This document shows positions 38,040-46,109 of a DNA stretch of 64,000 nt, piece after piece (positions within the stretch are counted from its first letter, which is position 1; every line of letters begins with the position of its first letter). The DNA is taken from NCBI GenBank assembly GCA_016716265.1, contig JADJWQ010000005.1:40777-104776 (forward strand), given 5' to 3'. A model generated the notes under the pieces. It made no database searches and was not told the DNA's origin. It was given only the letters and a program-made list of their open reading frames with translations. Origin of the DNA: Planctomycetota bacterium. Lineage in GTDB: Bacteria > Planctomycetota > UBA1135 > UBA2386. Position numbers and translations under genes: made by a program.

Positions 38040-40006
38040 CCGACATCGCGGACCAACCCGCCGCGGCTGGTGCCGTTCCGCCACTGCGCCTGCTGCACCT
38101 CGACGAGCACCTCGTCGCCGTGTCGAAGCCGGCCGGCCTCGCCGTGCACCGCGGCCCGCGGTCCGACGACGACGAGAGCTTCCTGCTGCAGCGCCTCGGT
38201 GCGCAGCTCGGCCGCTACCTCTACCCGGTACACCGGCTCGACCGCGCGACCTCGGGGATCCTGACCTTCGCGCTCGAGAAGCGCGCGGCCACCGCACTGC
38301 AGCAGAGCCTCGCGGCGCCCACCGCGGTCAAGGAGTACCTGGCGCTCGCCCGCGGCGACACGCCCGACGCGTTCTCCTGCCGGCGCCCGCTGACGAACGA
38401 GGCCGGCGAGTGGAAGGACGCGCGCACGGACTTCGCGACGCTCGCGCGCTTCTACCGCGTGTCGCTGCTGCGCGCGCGGCTCTACACCGGACGCACGCAC
38501 CAGATCCGCCGCCACCTCGACCACACCGCCCACCAGGTGATCGGCGACACGACCCACGGCAAGGGTCGCATCAACCAGATGTTCCGCCGCCGGCACGGGC
38601 TGCCGCGGATGTTCCTGCACGCGTTCCGGCTCGCGTTCGACCATCCGGTGAGCGGCGAGCGGCTCGACCTGTGGGATCCGCTGCCGGACGATCTGGCGGA
38701 GTTCCTCGCCGCGCTGCCCGAGGTCCCGCCGGACCTCGTCGCGCGGCTCCGCGCGCGGCCGCTCGACGGCCGCTGGCTGGCCCTCTCCGACGGACCACGC
38801 TTCGTGCGACACAGCTACGTCACGCACCTCGAGTCGACCGCCGACGGCTCCCGCCTGCCGGCCGGCGAGCTCCACCAGACGCACCAGGGCAAGCCGCTAC
38901 TCGTGCGCTACGACCTCGACGCGCTGCGCGCCGAGGTGCCGCGCACGGCGGTGCTGGCGCGGCCGGCCGACCTGTGGCGGTTCAGCGAGCTGCTGCCGCT
39001 GCGCGACCCGCGCAATCGCGTGTCGCTCGGCGAGACCGAGACGCCGCTCCTCGATTGCCCGCGGCTCGCGACCGCGCTCGGCGTCGCCCGGCTGCGGATC
39101 AAGGACGAGTCCCGGCTGCCCGGTGGGTCGTTCAAGGCGCGCGGCATGGCCCTCGCCGTGTCGATGGCGAACGAGCTCGGCGTCACGCGGGTCGCGGTGC
39201 CGACCGCCGGCAATGCGGGTGGCGCGCTCGCGGCCTACGCGGCGCGCGCCGGCATGCGATGCGTCGTCGTGATGCCGACCGACACGCCGATCGTCAATCG
39301 GCTCGAGGTCGAGCTGCACGGCGCGGAGGTCGTGCTGCACGACGGCCTGATCCACGAGTGCGGCCGGATCGTCCGCGAGCGTTACCTGGCGGACGGCTGG
39401 TTCGACGTCAGCACGCTGCGCGAGCCGTATCGCATCGAGGGCAAGAAGACGATGGGCCTCGAGCTCGCGGTGCAGACCGGGTTCCGGCTGCCGGACGCGA
39501 TCTTCTATCCGACCGGCGGCGGCACCGGCCTGATCGGCATGTGGAAGGCGTTCGCCGAGCTCGGCGCGCTCGGCTGGCTCGACGCGGAGCGCAGGCCGCG
39601 GATGTTCGCGTGCCAGTCGACCGGCTGCGACCCGCTGGTGCGCGCGTTCGACCAGGGCCTCGACGCCGCGCCCGACCTCCCCGGCGCGCACACCGCGGCG
39701 TCCGGCATCCGCGTGCCGAAGGCGCTCGGCGACTTCCTGGTGCTGCGCGCGGTGCGCGAGTCCGGCGGCGCCGCGCTGGCGACCGCGGAGTCCGAGCTAC
39801 CGCGCTGGCTGGCGCTCGCGATGGCCCGCGAGGGCATCGCCCTGTGCCCGGAGAGCGCCGCGTGCCTCGGCGCGATCGAGCGTTGCCGCGCGCAGGGCAC
39901 GCTGCGCGCCGACGCCGACGTCGTCGTGTTCAACACCGGCGCAGCCCAGAAGTACGTCGAGTTCCTGGAGCTCGCCGCCCGGCGCGCGAGCCGACCGCAA
40001 CCATGA
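38036..40006 (+). CDS. RluA/TruC-like pseudouridine synthase fused to threonine synthase
   Basis: 656 residues in one uninterrupted frame. Residues about 18-230 are an RluA-family pseudouridine synthase (LVAVSKPAGLAVHRG, YPVHRLDRATSGIL with the catalytic Asp near 68, LYTGRTHQIRRHL, IGDTTHGKGRIN), closest to TruC, which modifies tRNA U65. From about 260 a PLP-dependent threonine synthase follows (SYVTHLESTADGS, PLLVRYDLDAL, DESRLPGGSFKARGM with the PLP Lys near 367, PTGGGTGLIGMW). The zinc-ribbon Cys of typical ThrC N-termini are absent. A GTG at 38804 could start ThrC separately, but no stop separates the domains. Coupled to the META lipoprotein (GTGA) and to the next lipoprotein (ATGA). Confidence 0.9.
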   Translation: MTDIADQPAAAGAVPPLRLLHLDEHLVAVSKPAGLAVHRGPRSDDDESFLLQRLGAQLGRYLYPVHRLDRATSGILTFALEKRAATALQQSLAAPTAVKEYLALARGDTPDAFSCRRPLTNEAGEWKDARTDFATLARFYRVSLLRARLYTGRTHQIRRHLDHTAHQVIGDTTHGKGRINQMFRRRHGLPRMFLHAFRLAFDHPVSGERLDLWDPLPDDLAEFLAALPEVPPDLVARLRARPLDGRWLALSDGPRFVRHSYVTHLESTADGSRLPAGELHQTHQGKPLLVRYDLDALRAEVPRTAVLARPADLWRFSELLPLRDPRNRVSLGETETPLLDCPRLATALGVARLRIKDESRLPGGSFKARGMALAVSMANELGVTRVAVPTAGNAGGALAAYAARAGMRCVVVMPTDTPIVNRLEVELHGAEVVLHDGLIHECGRIVRERYLADGWFDVSTLREPYRIEGKKTMGLELAVQTGFRLPDAIFYPTGGGTGLIGMWKAFAELGALGWLDAERRPRMFACQSTGCDPLVRAFDQGLDAAPDLPGAHTAASGIRVPKALGDFLVLRAVRESGGAALATAESELPRWLALAMAREGIALCPESAACLGAIERCRAQGTLRADADVVVFNTGAAQKYVEFLELAARRASRPQP

Positions 40007-40695
40007 ACCGCAGCCACGGACCGCTCCTCGCCGCCCTGCTCGCGATGCTCGGCGGCTGCGCGACGACCGAGGTCGAGACGTTCTCGGTCGTCCGGCCCGA
40101 TCTCGGCGACCGGCACTTCGCAGCGGTGTGCGTCACGGTCCCCGACGGCGACCTCGGCGCCCGTCGCGAGATCGAGACCCGCATCGCCGACGCCTTGACC
40201 GCGCGCGGCGTGCGCGCGCTGCGCTGGACCGAGCTGTTCTTCCCCGGCGAGAGCTACCCCGACGAGGAGATCGTCGCGCGCCTGGAGGCGAACGGCGTCG
40301 AGGCCGTGCTGTCGTTCGAGACGACCCATGCCTGGACCGAGGAGTTCCGCGTGCCGGAGACCGCGACGATGTTCGTCGACGGCTACGGCGGCGGCCGGCC
40401 GTGGCGACGGCTGCACGGTTTCGGCTTCGCCACGACGACCGTCTACGGCGGCTACACGGTCGCGCTGCCGCGCGCGCTGTACGAGTCGCGCCTCGTCGAC
40501 CGCGAGTCCGGCCTCGCGCTGTGGATCGCGACGATCCGCGCGAAGGGCCAGAATGGCGCCGACTGGGACGCGGTGCGCCGCGCGGCGGCCGACGAGGTGG
40601 TACCACGGCTCGTGCGGGACGGGCTGCTGGCGGTCGGGCCGCTCGCCGCGGAGCTCAGCGCAGGACCGCCACGTACAGCGCCGGCGACGCCCTGA
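40003..40695 (+). CDS. Lipoprotein of unknown function
   Basis: 230 residues. The N-terminus SHGPLLAALLAMLGGCATTE has a clear lipobox (LGGC). The mature part is globular with VVRPDLGDRHFAAVCVTVPD and LEANGVEAVLSFETTHAW, a pattern recalling DUF4136-like or TolB-adjacent lipoproteins in which a short nucleotide-free alpha/beta domain is exported. RHFAAVCVTVPDGDLGARRE and DALTARGVRALRWTELF suggest a GNA1162-like fold, but this is not certain. It overlaps the fusion enzyme stop (ATGA) and converges on the next gene with a 41-bp overlap. Confidence 0.65.
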   Translation: MNRSHGPLLAALLAMLGGCATTEVETFSVVRPDLGDRHFAAVCVTVPDGDLGARREIETRIADALTARGVRALRWTELFFPGESYPDEEIVARLEANGVEAVLSFETTHAWTEEFRVPETATMFVDGYGGGRPWRRLHGFGFATTTVYGGYTVALPRALYESRLVDRESGLALWIATIRAKGQNGADWDAVRRAAADEVVPRLVRDGLLAVGPLAAELSAGPPRTAPATP

Positions 40696-41875
40696 TCCGC
40701 GCGGTCGCCGTCGCGAGCTGGAGCGCCTGGAACGCGACCGCGCCGGGCCAGGTGCCGAGCGCGATCGGGGCGGCGAGCCGCGCCTCGCCACCCGGCGACA
40801 CCGCGACCGGGAACGCCGCGACGATCGTCGCGAGGAAGCTGCAGCCGATCAGGCCCGGGATCGGCCCGGTCAGCGTCGCGTCCGGCGCCGCGGCGAACAC
40901 CGCGGGATCGGACTCGGCCAGTCCGGCCGCCCGCAATGCGAAGTCAGTATTGCCGATCCACGCATTGCCACCCGTGTAGTCGATCGACGGCCCGCACCCG
41001 CTGCCGACGAGCGCATCGACCTCGCATTGCACGAGACCGCAGGTCCGCAGCCCCTGGACGATCACGCTGATCACCAGCCGGCCCCCGACGCGGTGGATCT
41101 CCGCGCCGGCCGGCAACGCCGCCTCGCCGGGCGGCAGCGCGTGGTCCGCGCGGAACATGAACCCGGTCGCGACGCCGGTGCGCGGATCCCACTCGAGCAG
41201 GTGCACGCCGTTGCCGGGCTGCGCACCGCCGCTGCGCGCACCGCCGAGGCTCGCGACCCACAGCGTGCCGCGGTCCTCGTCCCAGGCGAGGCCGACCACG
41301 CCGTCGGCCGGCGGCGCGAAGCGGGATCGCTCGACGCCCGTGCGATCGAACGCGGTGAGCGGCGACGCCAGGCTGGCGGTCCAGAACGCCACACCGTCCC
41401 AGGCCAGGCCGCGCAGCGAGGGCGTCGCCACGTGCGCCGTCACGTTCGCCGCCGGCGCGAAACGGCGCGTCGCGAGGTCGAACGCGACGACGTTGCCGGC
41501 CGCGCTGCCGGCCGGGTCGACCGCGAAGTACAGCCGCCCGGCGCCGCGCTCGAAGCAGCCGTCGCGCAGGCCGACCGCCGAGCCGTCGAGCGTCGCGGGC
41601 GCGTCGTAGCCGGCGACGAAGCCGCCCTGCGCGTCGAACTCGAGCAGCCGGTGCGGCAGGCCGAGCGCGCGGCGCGGTGCCGTCACGAACAGCTCGCCGC
41701 CGGGTCCGACCGCGAGCCCGGTCAGCGTCGGCGCCCGCGCGCCGGTCGCGCGCTCGAGCTCGGCCTGCAGGTCGACGAAGCCGAGCGCGGTCGCCGCACC
41801 CTGCTGGGCGGCGACGGCGGCCGCGAGCAGGCTGCAGGCGAGCAGCGGACCGGCGGTGCGGCTGAGCGTGGGCAT
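40655..41875 (-). CDS. Secreted beta-propeller-like protein
   Basis: 406 residues. Signal peptide PTLSRTAGPLLACSLLAAAV ending AAQQ. The mature part alternates short strands with blades such as TLTGLAVGPGGELFVTAP, RGLAWDGVAFWTASL and VVGLAWDEDRGTLWVASLGG, as in NHL/SMP-30-type propellers. The last 100 residues (GSGCGPSIDYTGGNAWIGN, ATLTGPIPGLIGCSF) resemble the C-terminal sorting-type domain found repeatedly in planctomycete secreted proteins. The role is unknown. Its 3' end overlaps the convergent lipoprotein gene. Confidence 0.7.
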   Translation of the reverse strand: MPTLSRTAGPLLACSLLAAAVAAQQGAATALGFVDLQAELERATGARAPTLTGLAVGPGGELFVTAPRRALGLPHRLLEFDAQGGFVAGYDAPATLDGSAVGLRDGCFERGAGRLYFAVDPAGSAAGNVVAFDLATRRFAPAANVTAHVATPSLRGLAWDGVAFWTASLASPLTAFDRTGVERSRFAPPADGVVGLAWDEDRGTLWVASLGGARSGGAQPGNGVHLLEWDPRTGVATGFMFRADHALPPGEAALPAGAEIHRVGGRLVISVIVQGLRTCGLVQCEVDALVGSGCGPSIDYTGGNAWIGNTDFALRAAGLAESDPAVFAAAPDATLTGPIPGLIGCSFLATIVAAFPVAVSPGGEARLAAPIALGTWPGAVAFQALQLATATARIRASPALYVAVLR

Positions 41876-41945
41876 CGGAAGGACGTCTCCTGCATCCGGA
41901 AGGTCGGCGGGGCTCTCGACCCAACGCGCCGTGGCACTGGTCCTT

Positions 41946-42410
41946 TCATTCGCGGTCGCGGGCCGGACCGGGCAGGTCGGACTCGGCGACCCGGAAGCGC
42001 TCGAACGCGCTCCGCCAGTGCGCGGGGATCGGCACCGGCCGCAGCGTGTCCATGTCGACGCCGACCGTGCGGATGCGCGCCCGGCACAGCAGCGTGCCGT
42101 CGTCGCGCGTCATCCAGATCGCGAGCCGTACCGACGTGCGCCCGAGCTCCAGCACGCCGACGTGCACCAGCGGCTCGTCGCCGTAGCGCACCGGCGCCAC
42201 GAAGTCGACGTCGAGGTGCGCGGCCGGCAGCCCGTAGCGCTCCTCGTGCATCACCGCCGCGTAGCTCTTGCCGAGCCCGTCCGCCCACCAGTCCTCCATC
42301 GCGCAATGGCACAGGTGCAGGAGCTGCGGGTAGTAGGCGATCCCCGCCTCGTCGACGTCGCCGAACCGGAGGCGATAGCGGACCTGGAACTCGGAACCCG
42401 GTAACACCAT
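41946..42410 (-). CDS. Hotdog-fold acyl-CoA thioesterase (YbgC/4-HBA-CoA type)
   Basis: 154 residues. RYRLRFGDVDEAGIAYYPQL holds the catalytic Asp motif of 4-hydroxybenzoyl-CoA/YbgC thioesterases (xVxxxDxDxxGxxYxxxY). Later strands AHLDVDFVAPVRYGDEPLVH and VGVLELGRTSVRLAI are standard hotdog. It hydrolyses an acyl-CoA in the cytoplasm. The gene is complete, but its first 43 codons and upstream region are repeated exactly at 44026-44200 beyond the DUF3800 insertion. Confidence 0.9.
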   Translation of the reverse strand: MVLPGSEFQVRYRLRFGDVDEAGIAYYPQLLHLCHCAMEDWWADGLGKSYAAVMHEERYGLPAAHLDVDFVAPVRYGDEPLVHVGVLELGRTSVRLAIWMTRDDGTLLCRARIRTVGVDMDTLRPVPIPAHWRSAFERFRVAESDLPGPARDRE

Positions 42411-42456
42411 GGGGCCGGCACGATAGCGGCCCGGGCCGGGATCAACGACCCTGCGC
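42282..42456. repeat. 175-bp direct repeat, left copy
   Basis: Identical base by base to 44026-44200. It spans the first 43 codons of the thioesterase gene, its start codon (ATG complement at 42408-42410), the short intergenic region, and the last few codons of the upstream SGNH-hydrolase gene. This copy is the one attached to the complete thioesterase gene. Confidence 0.95.
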
Positions 42457-44025
42457 GTGCGGAGCTACCGCGCCGTGGTCAACGCCGACACTGTCGTCCG
42501 AAGACCTTCCACGCTCCCCGGATGCGTCCGCGACGACTGAACCGATTCACCCGCGTTCTCGGCCCCCGACCGGGTTCCGCGTCCGCTCACCGCGTCGGTT
42601 CGCCTCCCGTGTAGCGGCCTCTACGAGCCACGCCGTGAGCCACCGCCACACGGGAGCAACGGGCGAACTTCGGCGCCTGGCAAACCACGCGGACCGCGGC
42701 AACCACGTGCCCAGAGTCCGCACGGACCGATGCCGTGGCCTTGACCCGCTCGTGGGGATGGGCCAGACTGCAGATGGAGGCTCGGTCGAGGAGCTGCTTT
42801 CGGGCGGCTCCGAAGGCGTTGCCTCCTCTTTCTTGTACGGGCTTCCAGTAGGCGAGGATCGGACTCGCTGAGCGAACGCAACCGGCCGCCCAAACAGTCC
42901 CCGTTCCCGCCCGCCGGACCTCTCCACCAGCTGGCGCGGAGCTCCTACCGCGATGCGCGTGACTCGTGGCGCTCGGGCGAAGCCGTGACCACCCGACCCT
43001 GAACGAACTCCCGCCGCTCGAGTCCCACGTAGCCGACGTGAACCGTGCCCGAGAGGGTCCGGCCTCTGGCGAGCGTGTACTGACGGACGCCGGCGATCCG
43101 CTCTCAAGACCGACGGACGTCGAACGGGTCGGGGACGAACACGATACCGAACACCCCGAACACACCTCCGTCCCGGTAGCCCTCCCCTCGAAACTGCAGC
43201 CGGCGCAGCCATGGCTCGAAGCGTTCCGCGATCTCCGGACGGGTGACCGCATCCATTCCACGATTCGCTACTCGGAATCCCCAGTTCACACAGTATATGG
43301 TCAGATCGGCGGCCTGGACTGGATAGGTCATCTCCGAAGAGACGAAGAAGGGTGTCGGCACGATCCAGGCTGAGCGATAGCGCCCCGTATTGGTGCGCTG
43401 AAAGTACGCTTCGAGGCGTCGCACGAACCTGCGATCCTCGGCCTTGTCGACCTCGTCCAATACCAACAGCCCGTGCTGACGCTCCTGCTCGAGGAAGTAG
43501 AAGTAGCGCTCGAACAGGAACACATGGTCCTTCCGTAGATACGCCTGCGCCTGGAAGCCGTCCGGCTTGGCGATACCACGCGGGATCGCGGCTGCGAATA
43601 CCGTGGCGCGATGCGCACCGAGCAGTCCGAACATGCCTTCTGCCATATCCAGGCAAGCTTGGCCGTATGCGGTGAATTCGTCACGAGTCGGTGTCTTCTT
43701 CTCCGCCCCTTTGGTCAGGAACGAACGACATTGCCTGCGGCGTTCCTCGTCCGACATCTGGGCCCCCTGCGCAGCCCACTTGAATCGGTCCCTGCCAAGA
43801 AGGCGCGAACCCTTCAGCTCCGTTCGGAACAGATGAAGTTCCGTGCCGAAGGCCGCCAGCTCGAGGCGCTGCAACGCTTGCACGAAAGGCCACAACTCGG
43901 ACGCATGTAGCGCCACACCGCCTCGCACCTCATAGGGCATGGACCGATGATCGTGACGGCTCTCGTCCAGGAACAACAGGTAGCCCATGTGACCGACCGC
44001 CCGGCGACCTCGTCCTCCGTACTAT
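42457..44025. mobile_element. 1.57-kb insertion carrying a DUF3800 gene, between 175-bp repeats
   Basis: The segment separates the thioesterase gene from its ancestral upstream neighbour and is bounded by 175-bp direct repeats. No transposase or terminal inverted repeat was seen. It contains the DUF3800 gene at 43104-43988 on the minus strand. From 42457 to 43103 there is no convincing gene, only a 50-codon coding-like stretch (TVHVGYVGLERREFVQGRVV) in frame after the DUF3800 stop. GC3 is visibly lower than in the neighbours, in keeping with transfer. Confidence 0.7.
43104..43988 (-). CDS. DUF3800-domain protein
   Basis: 294 residues from the ATG at 43988. It starts GYLLFLDESRHDH, the acidic LFxDES motif that opens DUF3800 proteins (a predicted RNase-H-like fold). 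Further acidic positions occur in LLVLDEVDKAEDRRFV and VQAADLTIYCVNWGF (an ADL motif at the expected C-terminal site). DUF3800 genes are frequent in mobile elements and near defence genes, and their biochemical role is unsettled. Codon use is less GC-rich than around it. Upstream in transcription direction lies the right 175-bp repeat with the thioesterase's promoter region, which could drive it. Confidence 0.8.
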   Translation of the reverse strand: MGYLLFLDESRHDHRSMPYEVRGGVALHASELWPFVQALQRLELAAFGTELHLFRTELKGSRLLGRDRFKWAAQGAQMSDEERRRQCRSFLTKGAEKKTPTRDEFTAYGQACLDMAEGMFGLLGAHRATVFAAAIPRGIAKPDGFQAQAYLRKDHVFLFERYFYFLEQERQHGLLVLDEVDKAEDRRFVRRLEAYFQRTNTGRYRSAWIVPTPFFVSSEMTYPVQAADLTIYCVNWGFRVANRGMDAVTRPEIAERFEPWLRRLQFRGEGYRDGGVFGVFGIVFVPDPFDVRRS

Positions 44026-44200
44026 CGCCCACCAGTCCTCCATCGCGCAATGGCACAGGTGCAGGAGCTGCGGGTAGTAGGCGATCCCCGCCTCGTCGAC
44101 GTCGCCGAACCGGAGGCGATAGCGGACCTGGAACTCGGAACCCGGTAACACCATGGGGCCGGCACGATAGCGGCCCGGGCCGGGATCAACGACCCTGCGC
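44026..44200. repeat. 175-bp direct repeat, right copy
   Basis: Identical to 42282-42456. Here the thioesterase coding sequence is cut after 43 codons (…AMEDWWA) and runs into insertion DNA, giving a 74-codon truncated frame at 43930-44154. The end of the SGNH-hydrolase gene (stop at 44186) lies in this copy. Confidence 0.95.
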
Positions 44201-45985
44201 CAGCGCGGTCACCGCCTCGGCCACGCTGTCGGCGATCAGTCCGTAGCCGGCGTCGTTGCAGTGGCCGTCGGCGACGAACAGCGCGGCGCGCTCCTCGTCG
44301 TCGGCAGGGAACCGCGCGCCCGCCGCGACCCACGGGATGCCGAACGACCGCGCGACCGCGCGCTGGACGTCCTCGGTCACCCCGCTGCGGAACGGGTGGC
44401 TGACGATCACGGCCGCGGCACCCGCGGCCTGGCACCGCGCGACGATCGCCGCGAGGTTGTCATGGAGCACGGCAGTCCATTCGTCTCCGGCCGGGGGCGC
44501 TGGCGGGCGGAGTGCGGCGAGCAGACGCTCCGCCTCGGTCGCGTCGCAGCCCGCGGCACGCGCGGTGTCGAGCACGAGCCCGGCCGGGAAGTCGCGGGCG
44601 GTCGCCATCTGCAGCCCGAAGCGCGTCGCCGGGGCGTCGGGTGCGGTGCGCCAGGCATCGACCAGCGCGCGCAACGCCGCCGCCCGGTCGCCGCGGTCGA
44701 CGACCCGGAAGCGCAGCACGAACAGCGCGGCGCGAGCCTCGGCCGGCAGCTCCGCGCCGCGCGCGAGCGACGCGTCCAGGAACGCGAGCACCTCGTCCCG
44801 CGGCAGGACCTGCGTCGCCGCGGTGGCGAACACCTCGATGAGCCCCGCCGAGTCGGCATCGGGGTGCTGCAGCGCGGCGCTGGCGACCTCCACTGCCTCG
44901 GAATAGTGGCCGAGCGCCTGCAATGCATTCGCGAGCGAACACGCCGACCGGCCGTCCCGGCGCTCGGTGTGCAGCACGCGCAAGCGCGCCAGGGCGCGCT
45001 CGGCACCGTCGACGTCGCCGAGCACCCGCCGCGCCCGCGCCAGCGGCGGCAGCAGCTCGAGCTCGGCGTCGGCATCGAGATCCGGCGCGCGCAGCAGCTC
45101 CTCCCCCAGCGCGGCGGCCTCGCCGTAGCGCTCCGCCGTGATCGCGGCCAGGAACTGCTGCCGGCGGTCGTGTGCCGCGAGCGCGTCGGGGTCGAGCTCC
45201 GCGGCGCGCACCAGCAGCAAGGGCTCCCGGCCTGCCGGTGTCAGCAATGCGGCCGCACCCTCGAGCCGCAATCCGGTGTCCACCTCCTCACCCGGCTCGC
45301 CGAGCGACAGTCCCGTCGGAGTCGGTCGCCATTGCCATTGCATCGGGCCGATGCGACCGTGGCCGTCCGGCCAGAACACCGCGGTCGCGCCGCCCGGGGT
45401 GACCGTCCAGCGGCCGACAAGCGGGTGGTCGGCGAACGCCCGCGCGTCGGTCCGCTCGACCGGCTCGGCGGCGGCTGGCGGCCGGTCGTCGAACAGGCCG
45501 AGCCCGCGCACCGCGATGCGCAGCAGCTCGAGGGTCCGCAGCCGGAAGCCGGACCGGGCGGTCGGGCCGACCGGGGCGCGACCGCGCTGTCGCCACCGGT
45601 CGTTGATCCCGACCATCACGCACACGACGTCGGGGCGGTGCTCGGCGAGCTGCTGGTCGAGCCCGGTCGCCACCGCGAGCGAGTCGAAGCCTGGCGTACC
45701 GCCGTTCACGACGTGCCAGCGCGGCCCCAGCTCGCGCTGCAATCGCGCCTCGAGCTGCGCCGGGTAGGCGGCGGCCGGCGAGCTGGCGCCCATGCCGAAC
45801 GTGAACGAGTCGCCGACGCACAACACGACGCGGTCGTCCGGATGCCGGTCGCCGACCGCCAGCTCCCGGCGACCGAACAGACCGCCCGCGACGAGCGCCA
45901 GCAGCTGCAGCGCGAGCTCCAGCAGCACGAGGGTCAGCGCGCCGGAGGCGAGCAGCCGCACCAGGGTCCGCCGAGCACGCTTCAT
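44186..45985 (-). CDS. SGNH/GDSL hydrolase with helical repeat insert
   Basis: 599 residues from the ATG at 45985. A single N-terminal membrane helix (LLASGALTLVLLELALQLLA) anchors it. The SGNH hydrolase blocks follow: VVLCVGDSFTFGMGASS (block I with the nucleophile Ser), NGGTPGFDS (block II Gly), DVVCVMVGINDRW (block III Asn) and DGHCNDAGYGLIADSV (block V, with the catalytic Asp and His-like position). Residues about 300-510 contain TPR-like helices (LGDVDGAERALARLRVL). An exported esterase or acetylxylan/peptidoglycan deacetylase-type activity is plausible. The downstream neighbour was the thioesterase before the DUF3800 insertion. Confidence 0.8.
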   Translation of the reverse strand: MKRARRTLVRLLASGALTLVLLELALQLLALVAGGLFGRRELAVGDRHPDDRVVLCVGDSFTFGMGASSPAAAYPAQLEARLQRELGPRWHVVNGGTPGFDSLAVATGLDQQLAEHRPDVVCVMVGINDRWRQRGRAPVGPTARSGFRLRTLELLRIAVRGLGLFDDRPPAAAEPVERTDARAFADHPLVGRWTVTPGGATAVFWPDGHGRIGPMQWQWRPTPTGLSLGEPGEEVDTGLRLEGAAALLTPAGREPLLLVRAAELDPDALAAHDRRQQFLAAITAERYGEAAALGEELLRAPDLDADAELELLPPLARARRVLGDVDGAERALARLRVLHTERRDGRSACSLANALQALGHYSEAVEVASAALQHPDADSAGLIEVFATAATQVLPRDEVLAFLDASLARGAELPAEARAALFVLRFRVVDRGDRAAALRALVDAWRTAPDAPATRFGLQMATARDFPAGLVLDTARAAGCDATEAERLLAALRPPAPPAGDEWTAVLHDNLAAIVARCQAAGAAAVIVSHPFRSGVTEDVQRAVARSFGIPWVAAGARFPADDEERAALFVADGHCNDAGYGLIADSVAEAVTALAQGR

Positions 45986-46109
45986 CGCGCGCAGGATCGC
46001 CGATGCCGTCCCGCGTGTCAGCTCCCCGTGCCGACACCGGCCGGACGCCAGGCCGACCCGCGGACCGCGCTTCCCGCCGCCCCACCGTTCCGCGATGATC
46101 GCGGCTGCC

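Noticed and set aside
42587..43261. Minus-strand 224-codon frame in the DUF3800 insertion
   Set aside because: It partly overlaps the DUF3800 gene in another frame, is rich in Ser/Arg and shows no motif.
42457..44025. Insertion sequence with transposase
   Set aside because: No DDE or other transposase motif and no terminal inverted repeats; a 175-bp duplication is far longer than normal target-site duplications.
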